Source: Exiguobacterium sp. BMC-KP
Lineage (GTDB): Bacteria; Bacillota; Bacilli; Exiguobacteriales; Exiguobacteriaceae
Reading direction: 5' to 3'
Length of the DNA: 64,000 nt
Assembly: GCF_001275385.1 (NCBI RefSeq)
Contig: NZ_LGIW01000015.1
Span: 992,001 to 1,056,000, forward strand
Below the pieces are notes generated by a model. The model was not told the origin of the DNA. It saw only the letters and a program-made list of their open reading frames with translations, and searched no databases. The first letter of the stretch is position 1. Each line of letters starts with the position of its first letter. Positions 34,555-43,409 of this stretch are shown here, in pieces. Made by a program: the position numbers and the translations under genes.

Positions 34555-36960
34555 GTGTCCGTGATGCACGGGGCTATCTTACTGCCCATATTGATCAGTC
34601 TTTTCATTCCGCTTCTAGCGAAACGAATTCCGACTATTCATACCGGTTGGTTTGTACTTGTCGTACCTGTACTGCTCGTTTCGTATTTTAGCCGCTTTCT
34701 CCCTGGTACGATGTCGGGTGAGACGTATACGGCACGCATGCCATGGTTACCATCGCTCGGTATCGATTTCGTTACGTATCTTGACGGACTTGGCTTGTTA
34801 TTCGCATTGTTGATTACCGGAATTGGTTCACTCGTCGTTCTTTATTCCATTTTTTATCTTGATGCGAAAAAAGAGTCACTCGGAACGTTTTATGTCTATT
34901 TATTAATGTTCATGACTGCAATGCTTGGTGTCGTGCTGTCAGACAACATGGTCGTTCTCTATCTATTCTGGGAATTGACATCAATCTCGTCTTTCTTATT
35001 GATTGCCTACTGGTACGAGCGTGAACGCTCTCGCTATGGCGCTCAAAAATCAATGCTGATCACTGTCTTCGGTGGACTGGCAATGCTTGGTGGAATCGCG
35101 ATCCTCTCCACATTAAGCGGCTCACTCAGTATCCGGGAGACGTATGCATCGCTTGCATCAATTCAAGGCGAGCCATTCTTTACGGTTGCACTTGTCTTGT
35201 TCCTGCTAGCAGCGTTCACGAAATCCGCACAGTTTCCGTTCCATATCTGGTTACCGGATGCGATGGAAGCACCGACCCCTGTCAGTGCCTACTTGCACTC
35301 GGCAACGATGGTCAAAGCAGGCTTATATCTCGTTGCTCGTTTTAGCCCAATCTTCGCAGATGAGTCACTTTGGTTTTATCTCGTCTCATCTGTCGGAATA
35401 TTCACCTTATTCTGGGGTTCATTGAATGCAGTGAAACAACATGATTTAAAAGGTATTCTCGCCTACTCAACGATTTCTCAGCTTGGATTGATCATGTCCT
35501 TACTCGGACTCGGAGCAGCCGCCCTGCACGTCGACGTGTTAGACGATGGACTGTACACAATTGCAACAGTCGCTGCAATCTTCCATTTGATCAACCACGC
35601 GACATTCAAAGGTAGTCTGTTCATGATGGCAGGAATCGTCGATCACGAGACCGGCACGCGCGATATCCGTAAACTCGGTGGACTTGCACAATTGATGCCG
35701 ATCTCGATGACGATTGCGATGATCGGGACACTATCAATGGCAGGGATTCCACCGTTCAATGGTTTCTTAAGTAAAGAGATGTTCTTGACGGGAGTTCTTG
35801 AAGTCTCCGGATCAGACTTGTTTAACTTGCCGTCTTACGGATGGATCATTCCTGTCCTTGCCGTCGTCGGAAGCATCTTTACATTCGTCTACAGCATCTT
35901 GATCGTCCGGAAAACGTTCTTCGGTAAACGCCAAGACGACCAGTTGCCGAAAACACCACACGAGGCACCGATTGGTATGTTGATTCCACCACTCGTCCTT
36001 GTATCGCTCGTCGTCATCATCGGACTCTTCCCGAATCTTTTGTCGAATACATTGATTCGACCAGCAGTCGAAGCGATATTACCTCAAGTCGTTGATGCCG
36101 GTGGCAAGATTGATGTTCACATTACGATGTGGCACGGATTTAAACTAGAATTTTTCCTGACGTTACTCATTTTTACAGTCGGGTTTATCTTGTACAAGAC
36201 ACTGCCACGTTGGCAATCGCTTTATAACCGGATGCCACGTGCCATCTCACTCAACCATCAATATGACGCTCTGCTACGTCGTGGAGAGCAAACATCGACA
36301 CGGATCCATGATACGGTCATGACCGGGTATATGCGGTCATACCTTGTCTATATCTTTGGTTTCATCGTCATCTTGATCTTAACAGCATTATACGGGTTCG
36401 ACGCCTTCCGCTTCGCGGTTGATCCAATTAGCTCGATTCATGCTTACGAGATCATCTTAGCACTCGTCCTTGTCTCGAGTGCCCTCTCGATCACCTTTGC
36501 ACGCTCGCGTCTGACATCAATCATCTTACTTGGTGTAACAGGTTATACGGTCGCTCTGTTCTTCGTCTTGTTCCGGGCACCAGACCTTGCTTTGACGCAA
36601 CTCGTCATCGAGACGGTATCGGTCGCCTTGTTCTTACTCGTCTTTTATCGTTTGCCGGAAATCAGTCGGAAAGAAGAACGAATTCCGTTTAAGCTCGGAA
36701 ATGCTTTAATCTCAGCACTCGTCGGATTGACGGTGACACTTGTCGCACTTGCTTCGCTCAGTCAGCGTTCATTTGCTTCGATTGCTAAATATTACATTGA
36801 CAACGTCGCTGATCTTGCTGCTGGTGGGAACATGGTCAACGTCATTCTCGTCGACTTCCGTGGATTTGATACGTTGTTTGAGATTGCGGTTCTCGCACTT
36901 GCCGGAATCGGAATTTTCACGATGATTAAATTCAGACGAACAGGAGGGATGGATAAATGA
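34555..36960 (+). CDS. mrpA: Mrp Na+/H+ antiporter subunit A
   Basis: An 801-residue polytopic membrane protein, the same size as B. subtilis MrpA. It has about 20 helices, with the proton-translocation core of the NuoL-like antiporter family. The signature AFTKSAQFPFHIWLPDAMEA is followed by HSATMVKAGLYLVARF and FKGSLFMMAGIVDHETG, and there is an MrpB-like extension near the C-terminus. The Mrp complex exports Na+ in exchange for H+ and supports alkaline-pH and salt growth. The start is GTG 34555, 6 bases after AAAGGAGGG. mrpB overlaps its end by four bases. Confidence 0.95.
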   Translation: MSVMHGAILLPILISLFIPLLAKRIPTIHTGWFVLVVPVLLVSYFSRFLPGTMSGETYTARMPWLPSLGIDFVTYLDGLGLLFALLITGIGSLVVLYSIFYLDAKKESLGTFYVYLLMFMTAMLGVVLSDNMVVLYLFWELTSISSFLLIAYWYERERSRYGAQKSMLITVFGGLAMLGGIAILSTLSGSLSIRETYASLASIQGEPFFTVALVLFLLAAFTKSAQFPFHIWLPDAMEAPTPVSAYLHSATMVKAGLYLVARFSPIFADESLWFYLVSSVGIFTLFWGSLNAVKQHDLKGILAYSTISQLGLIMSLLGLGAAALHVDVLDDGLYTIATVAAIFHLINHATFKGSLFMMAGIVDHETGTRDIRKLGGLAQLMPISMTIAMIGTLSMAGIPPFNGFLSKEMFLTGVLEVSGSDLFNLPSYGWIIPVLAVVGSIFTFVYSILIVRKTFFGKRQDDQLPKTPHEAPIGMLIPPLVLVSLVVIIGLFPNLLSNTLIRPAVEAILPQVVDAGGKIDVHITMWHGFKLEFFLTLLIFTVGFILYKTLPRWQSLYNRMPRAISLNHQYDALLRRGEQTSTRIHDTVMTGYMRSYLVYIFGFIVILILTALYGFDAFRFAVDPISSIHAYEIILALVLVSSALSITFARSRLTSIILLGVTGYTVALFFVLFRAPDLALTQLVIETVSVALFLLVFYRLPEISRKEERIPFKLGNALISALVGLTVTLVALASLSQRSFASIAKYYIDNVADLAAGGNMVNVILVDFRGFDTLFEIAVLALAGIGIFTMIKFRRTGGMDK

Positions 36961-37397
36961 AAAAGCAGGCAAAAAAGCATACGAATGATGTCATCTTAGA
37001 GTCCGCGACTTCCTTCATTACGTTCATCATCTTCCTGTTTGCTGTCTACTTGTTCTTTGCCGGACACTATACACCAGGTGGCGGTTTCATTGGCGGTCTC
37101 GTAACATCTTCTGCTCTCGTCTTGATCTTACTAGCTTATGATATCAAGACATTGCGCCGGATTTTGCCATTTGATTATAAATGGATCACAGCGCTTGGCA
37201 TGTTGATTGCCGTACTAACGGCTTCAGGAGCGCTCGTGTTCAACGTGCCGTTCTTCACGCATGCGCATGATTATTTTAATCTGCCGTTGTTCGGCAAGAC
37301 ATCGCTTCACACAGCGATGTTGTTCGACCTCGGTGTATACCTTGTCGTCGTCGGTGTGACGATGACAATTATTCAAACGATTGGGGAGAGTGATTAA
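36957..37397 (+). CDS. mrpB: Mrp Na+/H+ antiporter subunit B
   Basis: A 146-residue protein with about four membrane helices: [20 protein letters not shown], then [20 protein letters not shown], and others to [15 protein letters not shown]. The [12 protein letters not shown] motif is the family mark. It is a structural and functional subunit of the Mrp complex in the membrane. The start ATG at 36957 overlaps the mrpA TGA (ATGA), showing translational coupling. The end is followed after one base by mrpC. Confidence 0.95.
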   Translation: MKKQAKKHTNDVILESATSFITFIIFLFAVYLFFAGHYTPGGGFIGGLVTSSALVLILLAYDIKTLRRILPFDYKWITALGMLIAVLTASGALVFNVPFFTHAHDYFNLPLFGKTSLHTAMLFDLGVYLVVVGVTMTIIQTIGESD

Positions 37398-37398
37398 T

Positions 37399-37740
37399 AT
37401 GGAAATCATCATGGCGATCGCCGCAGGCATCCTAACGATGTGTGCCATTTATCTCATTCTTTCGAAAAGCATTCTTCGTATTATCATCGGAACAGGATTA
37501 CTCAGTCACGCTGCTCATCTACTCGTCATGACAATGGGTGGATTAAAACGTGGTGCAGCTCCCGTTTTAAAGGATGGCGTGACTTCCTATACGGATCCAC
37601 TACCACAAGCACTCGTTTTGACTGCCATCGTCATTAGCTTTGGTGTCACCGCCTTTTTCTTGGTGCTTGCGTATCGCGCTTACCAAGAGCTCGGAACCGA
37701 TAATATCGAAGAGATGAAAGGAACCGATTCGAATGATTAA
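37399..37740 (+). CDS. mrpC: Mrp Na+/H+ antiporter subunit C
   Basis: A 113-residue protein of the NuoK-like family: three helices, starting [20 protein letters not shown] and including [18 protein letters not shown] and [20 protein letters not shown]. The [13 protein letters not shown] segment is the conserved third helix. Length equals B. subtilis MrpC. The start was set at ATG 37399 behind GGGGAGAG; the TTG-initiated frame from 37381 includes that site and is rejected. It overlaps mrpD by 8 bases. Confidence 0.95.
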   Translation: MEIIMAIAAGILTMCAIYLILSKSILRIIIGTGLLSHAAHLLVMTMGGLKRGAAPVLKDGVTSYTDPLPQALVLTAIVISFGVTAFFLVLAYRAYQELGTDNIEEMKGTDSND

Positions 37741-39220
37741 CTTACCGCTATTACCGATCATCATCCCTTTGTTGACTGGTGTCATCTTAATGTTTTTCCC
37801 GCGACACCTCAAAGGACAACGAATCGTTTCCATCTTTTCGACGATTTTGACTGTCTGTGCATCCATTTACCTGGTTTTGACTGTCCGCTCAAATGGCATT
37901 TTGACTGTCACACTAGGTAGCTGGCCAGCGCCTTTTGGTATCACGCTCGTCTCTGACATGTTGTCTGCTTTACTCGTCACAACGACGAGCATACTTGTCC
38001 TAAGTATCATCTGGTATGCGATCGTTTATTTGAGCGATGCTTATCAACGGTATTACTATTTCATTGCCGTTCAGTTCCTGCTTGTTGGTGTCAACGGTGC
38101 CTTTACGACTGGCGATATCTTTAACATGTTTGTCTTCTTCGAAGTCTTCCTGATTTCGTCTTATGTCTTAATCGTTCTCGGCGGAAAGCCGGCACAATTA
38201 CGAGAATCACTCAAGTATCTCTTGATTAACGTCATCTCGTCCGCCTTGTTCGTCATGACGGTTGCCTTCTTGTACGGCATCATTGGTTCACTCAGCATGG
38301 CGGATATCAGTCAGAAAATCACAGAGATCGGACAGCCAGCGATCCTAAACGTCATCGCCTTGTTATTCCTTGTCGTTTTCGGGTTAAAAGGTGCGATTTT
38401 CCCGCTCTACTTCTGGTTACCAGGCTCTTATCAAGTGCCACCGACCCCTGTTCTTGCCCTATTCGGTGCCTTATTGACGAAGGTTGGGGTATACGGGATT
38501 TTACGGACGTATAGTTTGTTCTTCTCAAACGAGATCGGAACGATTCATCAAATCTTAAGCGTCCTTGCCCTTAGTACAATCATCATCGGTGTCATTGGTG
38601 CGTTAGCGACACGGGATGCGAAACAAATCATCATTTACAACATCATCGTGGCTGTTGGGGTCATCTTGTATGGGGTTTCCCTCATGACACCACAAGCCCT
38701 AGAAGGGGCGATTTTCTACCTTCTTCACGATATGGTGATCAAGGCCGCATTGTTCTTACTCGTCGGTATCATGGTCGGAATCGCTGGTTCGAGTAAGCTG
38801 AAGGATATGGGTGGTATGATCAAAGCCTATCCTGTACTCGGTTGGACATTCTTCATCGCAGCGTTATCACTTGCCGGAATTCCACCACTTAGTGGATTCA
38901 TCGGGAAATTCCTGATTGTTCGTGGCGGCATTGAAGCCGGTGAGTTGGTTGGACCAATCATCGTTTTACTATCGAGTTTGCTTGTCTTGTATTCCGTCGT
39001 CCAATTGTTCATGCGTGCCTTTTGGGGAACACCAAAGACATACTCAGGTGAAAAACAAGCGCTTGTTCCACGACTGCTGGCTCCTACGATTGCCTTAGTT
39101 GCGCTTAGCGTCCTCTATGGCGTAGGCGCTGAGGCGATGCGTCCACTCATTCAACAAGCCGTTGAACCGTTAACGAATCCAACGCTTTATATCGATGCCG
39201 TATTAAAAGGAGGTCGTTAA
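37733..39220 (+). CDS. mrpD: Mrp Na+/H+ antiporter subunit D
   Basis: A 495-residue polytopic protein of the NuoN/NuoM-like antiporter family, about 14 helices. It carries [18 protein letters not shown], the conserved lysine region [20 protein letters not shown], and [18 protein letters not shown]. It forms the second proton pathway of the Mrp complex. Length is normal. It starts inside the end of mrpC with AAAGGAAC upstream. mrpE follows after 3 bases. Confidence 0.95.
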   Translation: MINLPLLPIIIPLLTGVILMFFPRHLKGQRIVSIFSTILTVCASIYLVLTVRSNGILTVTLGSWPAPFGITLVSDMLSALLVTTTSILVLSIIWYAIVYLSDAYQRYYYFIAVQFLLVGVNGAFTTGDIFNMFVFFEVFLISSYVLIVLGGKPAQLRESLKYLLINVISSALFVMTVAFLYGIIGSLSMADISQKITEIGQPAILNVIALLFLVVFGLKGAIFPLYFWLPGSYQVPPTPVLALFGALLTKVGVYGILRTYSLFFSNEIGTIHQILSVLALSTIIIGVIGALATRDAKQIIIYNIIVAVGVILYGVSLMTPQALEGAIFYLLHDMVIKAALFLLVGIMVGIAGSSKLKDMGGMIKAYPVLGWTFFIAALSLAGIPPLSGFIGKFLIVRGGIEAGELVGPIIVLLSSLLVLYSVVQLFMRAFWGTPKTYSGEKQALVPRLLAPTIALVALSVLYGVGAEAMRPLIQQAVEPLTNPTLYIDAVLKGGR

Positions 39221-39223
39221 TTC

Positions 39224-39700
39224 ATGGCATTTCAAGTCTTGCTCAACTTATTTCTTGCATTCTTGTGGATGTTTCTTGCGAATAATTTCTCGGCCTCCGG
39301 TTTCGTCATCGGCTATGCACTAGGTCTGATTGCGATGTTCGCTTTCCGCCGCGGCTTTAAAGGTCGTTTTTATCTCGGACCCGTCGTCGCGCTCGTTTTG
39401 TTGTTTTTCCGCTTTCTCTACGAACTGGTCGTAGCGAACATCGATGTTCTAAAGATCATCTTAAAGCCGAAATTAGATATTCAGCCCGGTATCTTCGCCT
39501 ATGAGACAGAACTCGATCAACCGTGGCAAGTCACATTGTTATCGATGCTGATTACCTTGACACCTGGAACACTTGTCGTCGATATCTCGGACGATAATAA
39601 GACACTTTATATTCATGCGCTTCATATGCCAGAAGTCGACGAAGCCGTCGCATCGATTCGCGATAGTTTTGAGAAAGCCATTCTGGAGGTGAGTCGGTGA
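39224..39700 (+). CDS. mrpE: Mrp Na+/H+ antiporter subunit E
   Basis: A 158-residue protein with two or three N-terminal membrane helices (LLNLFLAFLWMFLANNFSAS, VVALVLLFFRFLYELVVANI). A soluble domain follows, containing SMLITLTPGTLVVDIS and YIHALHMPE. This is the standard MrpE layout. It stabilises and assists the Mrp complex. The ATG at 39224 follows AAAGGAGGT. The stop overlaps the mrpF start as TGATG. Confidence 0.95.
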   Translation: MAFQVLLNLFLAFLWMFLANNFSASGFVIGYALGLIAMFAFRRGFKGRFYLGPVVALVLLFFRFLYELVVANIDVLKIILKPKLDIQPGIFAYETELDQPWQVTLLSMLITLTPGTLVVDISDDNKTLYIHALHMPEVDEAVASIRDSFEKAILEVSR

Positions 39701-39984
39701 TGTTCGATATTTTAATCTATGTCGCACTCGGAGGCGTCTTCCTTTCAATGCTTGGCCTGTTTTACCGTGTCATTAAAGGTCCAAGTGTTGCGGATCGTGT
39801 TATCGCCTTAGATTCGATTGGTATCAGCTTGATTTCAATCGTTGGTCTTGTCTCGATCATCTTACGGACGAGCGACTACCTCGAAGTCATTCTTTTGATT
39901 GGTATACTCGCCTTCATCGGTACGGTTGCCTTTTCAAAATATATCGAGAAAGGAGAGATCATCGAACGTGATCGCAATCAATGA
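39700..39984 (+). CDS. mrpF: Mrp Na+/H+ antiporter subunit F
   Basis: A 94-residue three-helix protein: MFDILIYVALGGVFLSML at the start, then VIKGPSVADRVIALDSIGI and EVILLIGILAFIGTVAFSKY. The GPSVADRVIALD motif is characteristic. The start was set at ATG 39700 by comparison with B. subtilis MrpF (94 residues); GTG 39697 is also possible. GGAGG lies 10 bases upstream of the ATG. It overlaps mrpG by 17 bases. Confidence 0.95.
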   Translation: MFDILIYVALGGVFLSMLGLFYRVIKGPSVADRVIALDSIGISLISIVGLVSIILRTSDYLEVILLIGILAFIGTVAFSKYIEKGEIIERDRNQ

Positions 39985-40342
39985 ATTGATCGTCGCGGTC
40001 TTCGCCTTGCTCGGTATGGGATTTAGTCTCGTCACTGCGCTTGGGCTGATCCGCCTACCCGATGTTTATACGCGTGCTCACGCAGCATCTAAAAGTGCAA
40101 CATTAGGCGTCATGTCGATTTTGATCGGCGTCATCATCTATTTCGTCACAGAAGACGGATTTTTCTCCTCTCGTGTCGTGCTCGGTATTCTATTCGTGCT
40201 CATCACAGCACCGATTGGGGGGCATTTAATCGCTCGTGCTGCGTATTACAGCAATGTCCCCTTGTGGAAATCGTCCGTTCGAGACGACTTATCCAAGAAT
40301 AAAGAACATGTAGAACCAAAAAAACGCCAAGATGACGTATGA
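39968..40342 (+). CDS. mrpG: Mrp Na+/H+ antiporter subunit G
   Basis: A 124-residue three-helix protein: LIVAVFALLGMGFSLVTALG, the motif IRLPDVYTRAHAASKSATLG, VVLGILFVLITAPIGGHLIA, and a charged tail. Length equals B. subtilis MrpG. The start is GTG 39968 with AAAGGAGAG upstream; a frame from 39899 is only an out-of-frame extension inside mrpF. It completes the seven-subunit operon, and a bidirectional terminator separates it from the Rrf2-family gene. Confidence 0.95.
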   Translation: MIAINELIVAVFALLGMGFSLVTALGLIRLPDVYTRAHAASKSATLGVMSILIGVIIYFVTEDGFFSSRVVLGILFVLITAPIGGHLIARAAYYSNVPLWKSSVRDDLSKNKEHVEPKKRQDDV

Positions 40343-40357
40343 GTGTATCGATATGAC

Positions 40358-40396
40358 AAAACCCTCGCTTCCATTGACGGAAACGAGGGTTTTTGA
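40358..40396. terminator. Bidirectional terminator between mrpG and Rrf2 gene
   Basis: AAAACCCTCG and CGAGGGTTTT pair around a loop with extra internal pairing, with T runs on both strands between convergent genes. Confidence 0.85.
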
Positions 40397-40840
40397 TTAG
40401 GAACGCTGTAAGGGTGAAGAATCAAATAAGAGCGCCAACTCATCACGATTATCAAGCAACTCTTCTAGCGTATGCTGTTCCAGTTCTCGGATAAATGCTC
40501 GCAGTGCTCGCCCAAGTACACCTTTTAAACGACATCCAGGCTCAATGATACAATGGCCGTTGCTCCCAAAACACTCGACGATATCCATCGGTTCCATCTC
40601 GCGAACAACTTTCCCAATGTTAATGTCTTTTGGGTCACGTATTAAACGAAGCCCTCCTGAGCGACCTCTTGTTGATTCAACATATCCAAGTTTCGCTAAC
40701 TGTTGAGTCACTTTCATTAAATGGTTGGATGAGATGCCATAATGCTGTGCAATCTGCGGCATTGGTGTGATGACATCCCGGTGCACTCCGAGATACATCA
40801 ACACACGTAAACCATAATCCGTATACTGTGTAATTCTCAC
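40397..40840 (-). CDS. nsrR: Rrf2-family regulator, NsrR-like
   Basis: A 147-residue Rrf2-family DNA-binding protein. The winged helix opens RITQYTDYGLRVLMYLGVH, and GISSNHLMKVTQQLAKLGY is the recognition part. A cysteine cluster CFGSNGHCIIEPGC (three Cys) near residue 92 fits the Fe-S cluster site of NsrR, which senses nitric oxide. The start is GTG 40840 behind GGAGTG; the longer frame from 40864 includes the ribosome binding site. No NO-detoxifying gene (hmp) is adjacent in this window. It faces mrpG across a terminator. Confidence 0.85.
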   Translation of the reverse strand: MRITQYTDYGLRVLMYLGVHRDVITPMPQIAQHYGISSNHLMKVTQQLAKLGYVESTRGRSGGLRLIRDPKDINIGKVVREMEPMDIVECFGSNGHCIIEPGCRLKGVLGRALRAFIRELEQHTLEELLDNRDELALLFDSSPLQRS

Positions 40841-40999
40841 GATTTTCACTCCATTCTTTCCCAAAACTGCACTATTATCGTATCATGAAACAATAAAATC
40901 GCTACATTCTTTTATCTCATAATTTTTATATATGATGATACTCTATGTAGTTTACGAAAGAGATGAAATATTAGATTTAAAATACCAGATTTTTTACTC

Positions 41000-41040
41000 A
41001 AAAAAATACTTTTCCATTTCAAAATAGAAACAGAAAAGTA
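41000..41040 (-). terminator. Terminator of glpQ
   Basis: TACTTTTC and GAAAAGTA form a stem with a larger AT-rich loop, followed on the minus strand by a long T run. Confidence 0.75.
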
Positions 41041-41057
41041 CCTCTTAAATAACGTTA

Positions 41058-41954
41058 TCAGATTTTTTGAAATGCTTTAGTAACTGCATTAAACCGATCC
41101 GCATAGTTTGTAAAGACACCTGTAGCTCCGTAGTCAAGCATACGAACCATATCCGCCTTTTCATTCACTGTATATGGATGTAGTAATAAATCATGTTTAC
41201 GGATCGCGGTAACATTTTCGCGTGTCAAAGCCTTAAATGAAGGACCGACACCAACAGCATATTGTCGAATCGCTTTTAATCGTTCATCCGTTAATGTTTT
41301 AACTTCACCTGCTTCCATCAACTGAATAAGCGGTACATTCGAATCTAGAGCTCTGACTTTTTGAAGACTTTCTTCACTAAACGATTGAATTAAGACTTGA
41401 CCTGGTTTTACACGATCACTCGATAAATCATAAGCTTTTAAGGTATCGAGTAGCTTCTGCTCCATACCAGGATAAACATCTGGTGATTTCGTTTCGATAT
41501 AATAGTTCGCATGTTTACCATAAATCGAGAAAATTTCTTCAAGTGTAGGGACTTTCAAACCAACGTATGATTTGTTTGCCAGTGATGGATTTGCTTCATT
41601 GAACCAACTTCCTGCGTCTAGTTGTTTAATTTCTGATAACGTCATCTCTTTGACGGCACCTGTTCCGTTCGTCGTTCGATCGACGGTTTCGTCATGCATC
41701 GCAATCAATTGACCATCCTTCGTCATCTGTAGATCAATCTCGATGTAATCCGCTTTGAATTTCTTATATCCCATTTCGTAAGCCGGCATTGTATGCTCTG
41801 GTGCATATCCTGAAGCACCACGATGAGCAACATTAATGATCCGATTTGGGTCCAGCAAGGATTTTCCTTTTGATTGTGCTCCTGCATCTTCTGTTGCAAG
41901 ACCTGTACTTAATATAGCTCCTGCAACCATCGTCAGTCCGAATTGTTTCAACAT
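41058..41954 (-). CDS. glpQ: Secreted glycerophosphodiester phosphodiesterase
   Basis: A 298-residue GDPD-family phosphodiesterase. A short export signal opens the protein (MLKQFGLTMVAGAILSTGLA, with likely cleavage after AGA near residue 26). The catalytic part has AHRGASGYAPEHT, EIDLQMTKDG and MHDETVDRTTNG (His/Glu/Asp site). It releases glycerol-3-phosphate from lipid headgroups or teichoic acids outside the membrane. AAGGGGGAATC precedes the ATG. It is monocistronic and ends in a terminator. Confidence 0.92.
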   Translation of the reverse strand: MLKQFGLTMVAGAILSTGLATEDAGAQSKGKSLLDPNRIINVAHRGASGYAPEHTMPAYEMGYKKFKADYIEIDLQMTKDGQLIAMHDETVDRTTNGTGAVKEMTLSEIKQLDAGSWFNEANPSLANKSYVGLKVPTLEEIFSIYGKHANYYIETKSPDVYPGMEQKLLDTLKAYDLSSDRVKPGQVLIQSFSEESLQKVRALDSNVPLIQLMEAGEVKTLTDERLKAIRQYAVGVGPSFKALTRENVTAIRKHDLLLHPYTVNEKADMVRMLDYGATGVFTNYADRFNAVTKAFQKI

Positions 41955-42072
41955 AATTGATTCCCCCTTGAAATATTCTTACAAGACTAATCCTAAATCG
42001 TATGTATGAAGCTGATATAGAGAAGATGTAAACTTCATTTCGTGATTTGATGACAAAGTGTTATCACGCCAT

Positions 42073-42105
42073 AGAAAAAGACCCGCCAAAAAACGGGTCT
42101 TTTCT
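42073..42105 (-). terminator. Terminator of odhB
   Basis: AGACCCG pairs with CGGGTCT around an A-rich loop, with flanking A and T runs, just after the odhB stop. Confidence 0.85.
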
Positions 42106-42117
42106 AATTGATTATGA

Positions 42118-43374
42118 TTACGCCTCAAAAATCAATGATTCTGGATCTTCGAGCAAGTCTTTAATATGCTTCAGGAATGTAACAGCTTCTTTTCCATCAA
42201 CGATCCGGTGATCATATGAGAGTGCAACATACATCATCGGACGGTTTTCCATGCGTTCTGCATCAATCGCAACAGGGCGCAAGTTGATCGCGTGCATACC
42301 GAGAATTGCTACTTGTGGACCGTTTAAGATTGGCGTCGACATGAGTGAACCGAACGTACCACCATTCGTGATCGTAAATGTACCACCTGTCAAATCAGAT
42401 AGACCGAGTTTATTGTCACGTGCTTTGACAGCTAATTGAATGATGTCTTTTTCAATCTCAGCGAAGTTCTTCTTGTCCGCATCACGAACAACAGGAACGA
42501 CAAGACCATCTGGTGCTGAAACGGCAATGCCGATATCGTAGAATTTTTTCAGGACGATTTCATCACCTTGAATCTCAGCATTTAAGTATGGCATCTTTTT
42601 AAGTGCTGCTACTGCTGCTTTCGTAAAGAATGACATGAAGCCAAGTTTAACTTCATTTTCTTTAACGAACTTTTCTTGACGACGTTTACGGAGTGCCATG
42701 ACAGCAGACATATCGATTTCATTGAATGTCGTCAACATCGCTGCCGTTTGTTGAACTTCAACAAGACGATTCGCAATCGTCTTCCGTCGGCGTGACATCT
42801 TGATTCGCTCTTCTGGTTTACCAGGAGCGGCTGCTGGAGCTGGTGTCGGTGCAGCTGGCTTCGCAGCCGCCGGTTTTGCTTGCTCACGTGGTGCTACTTC
42901 AAACGTTGCAACGTCTTGGACACGAATCCGACCGAGTGGATCTTGTGTCGCGACTTGTGCTAAATCAATTCCTTTTTCACGAGCCAATTTACGAGCAGCT
43001 GGTGAAGCAATCGGACGATCCGCAACAGATGTACTTTCCGTCGCTGCAGCAGCAACGGGTTGCTCCGCTTTTTCTTCTGCTTTCGGTGTCTCTTTTGGCG
43101 CTTCTTGTGACGTTTGCGTCGTTGCTGGTTTTGGAGCTTCGCCTCCAGCAGAGATGACAGCAATCGTTTCCCCAACGCGGACTGTATCTCCCTCAGCAGC
43201 CATCACTTCCGTCAACGTACCCGCTTCATCTGACGGTACTTCGATGTTAACCTTATCTGTCTCAAGCTCAACGATGGCTTCCCCTTTTTCAACGTGATCA
43301 CCTGGTTGTTTTAACCAAGACGCCACCGTTCCTTCTGTAATTGATTCGGCAAGTTCTGGTACTTTGATTTCCAT
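42118..43374 (-). CDS. odhB: Dihydrolipoamide succinyltransferase (E2 of 2-oxoglutarate dehydrogenase)
   Basis: A 418-residue E2 subunit. The lipoyl domain spans residues 1-77 with the lipoyl lysine in [12 protein letters not shown] Pro/Ala/Glu-rich linker follows, then a peripheral-subunit-binding domain ([18 protein letters not shown]), a second flexible linker, and the catalytic domain ending with [14 protein letters not shown] (active His). It transfers the succinyl group to CoA in the TCA cycle. It is the second gene of the odhA-odhB operon, 35 bases after odhA. AGGGGGAG precedes the ATG. Confidence 0.95.
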   Translation of the reverse strand: MEIKVPELAESITEGTVASWLKQPGDHVEKGEAIVELETDKVNIEVPSDEAGTLTEVMAAEGDTVRVGETIAVISAGGEAPKPATTQTSQEAPKETPKAEEKAEQPVAAAATESTSVADRPIASPAARKLAREKGIDLAQVATQDPLGRIRVQDVATFEVAPREQAKPAAAKPAAPTPAPAAAPGKPEERIKMSRRRKTIANRLVEVQQTAAMLTTFNEIDMSAVMALRKRRQEKFVKENEVKLGFMSFFTKAAVAALKKMPYLNAEIQGDEIVLKKFYDIGIAVSAPDGLVVPVVRDADKKNFAEIEKDIIQLAVKARDNKLGLSDLTGGTFTITNGGTFGSLMSTPILNGPQVAILGMHAINLRPVAIDAERMENRPMMYVALSYDHRIVDGKEAVTFLKHIKDLLEDPESLIFEA

Positions 43375-43409
43375 CGTATTCTCCCCCTATGACTCGATTC
43401 TATATTAAG

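Noticed and set aside
42800-43297. 165-codon plus-strand frame opposite odhB
   Set aside because: It lies fully antisense to the Ala/Pro/Glu-rich linker of odhB, has no ribosome binding site, and its composition is a by-product of that linker's codons.
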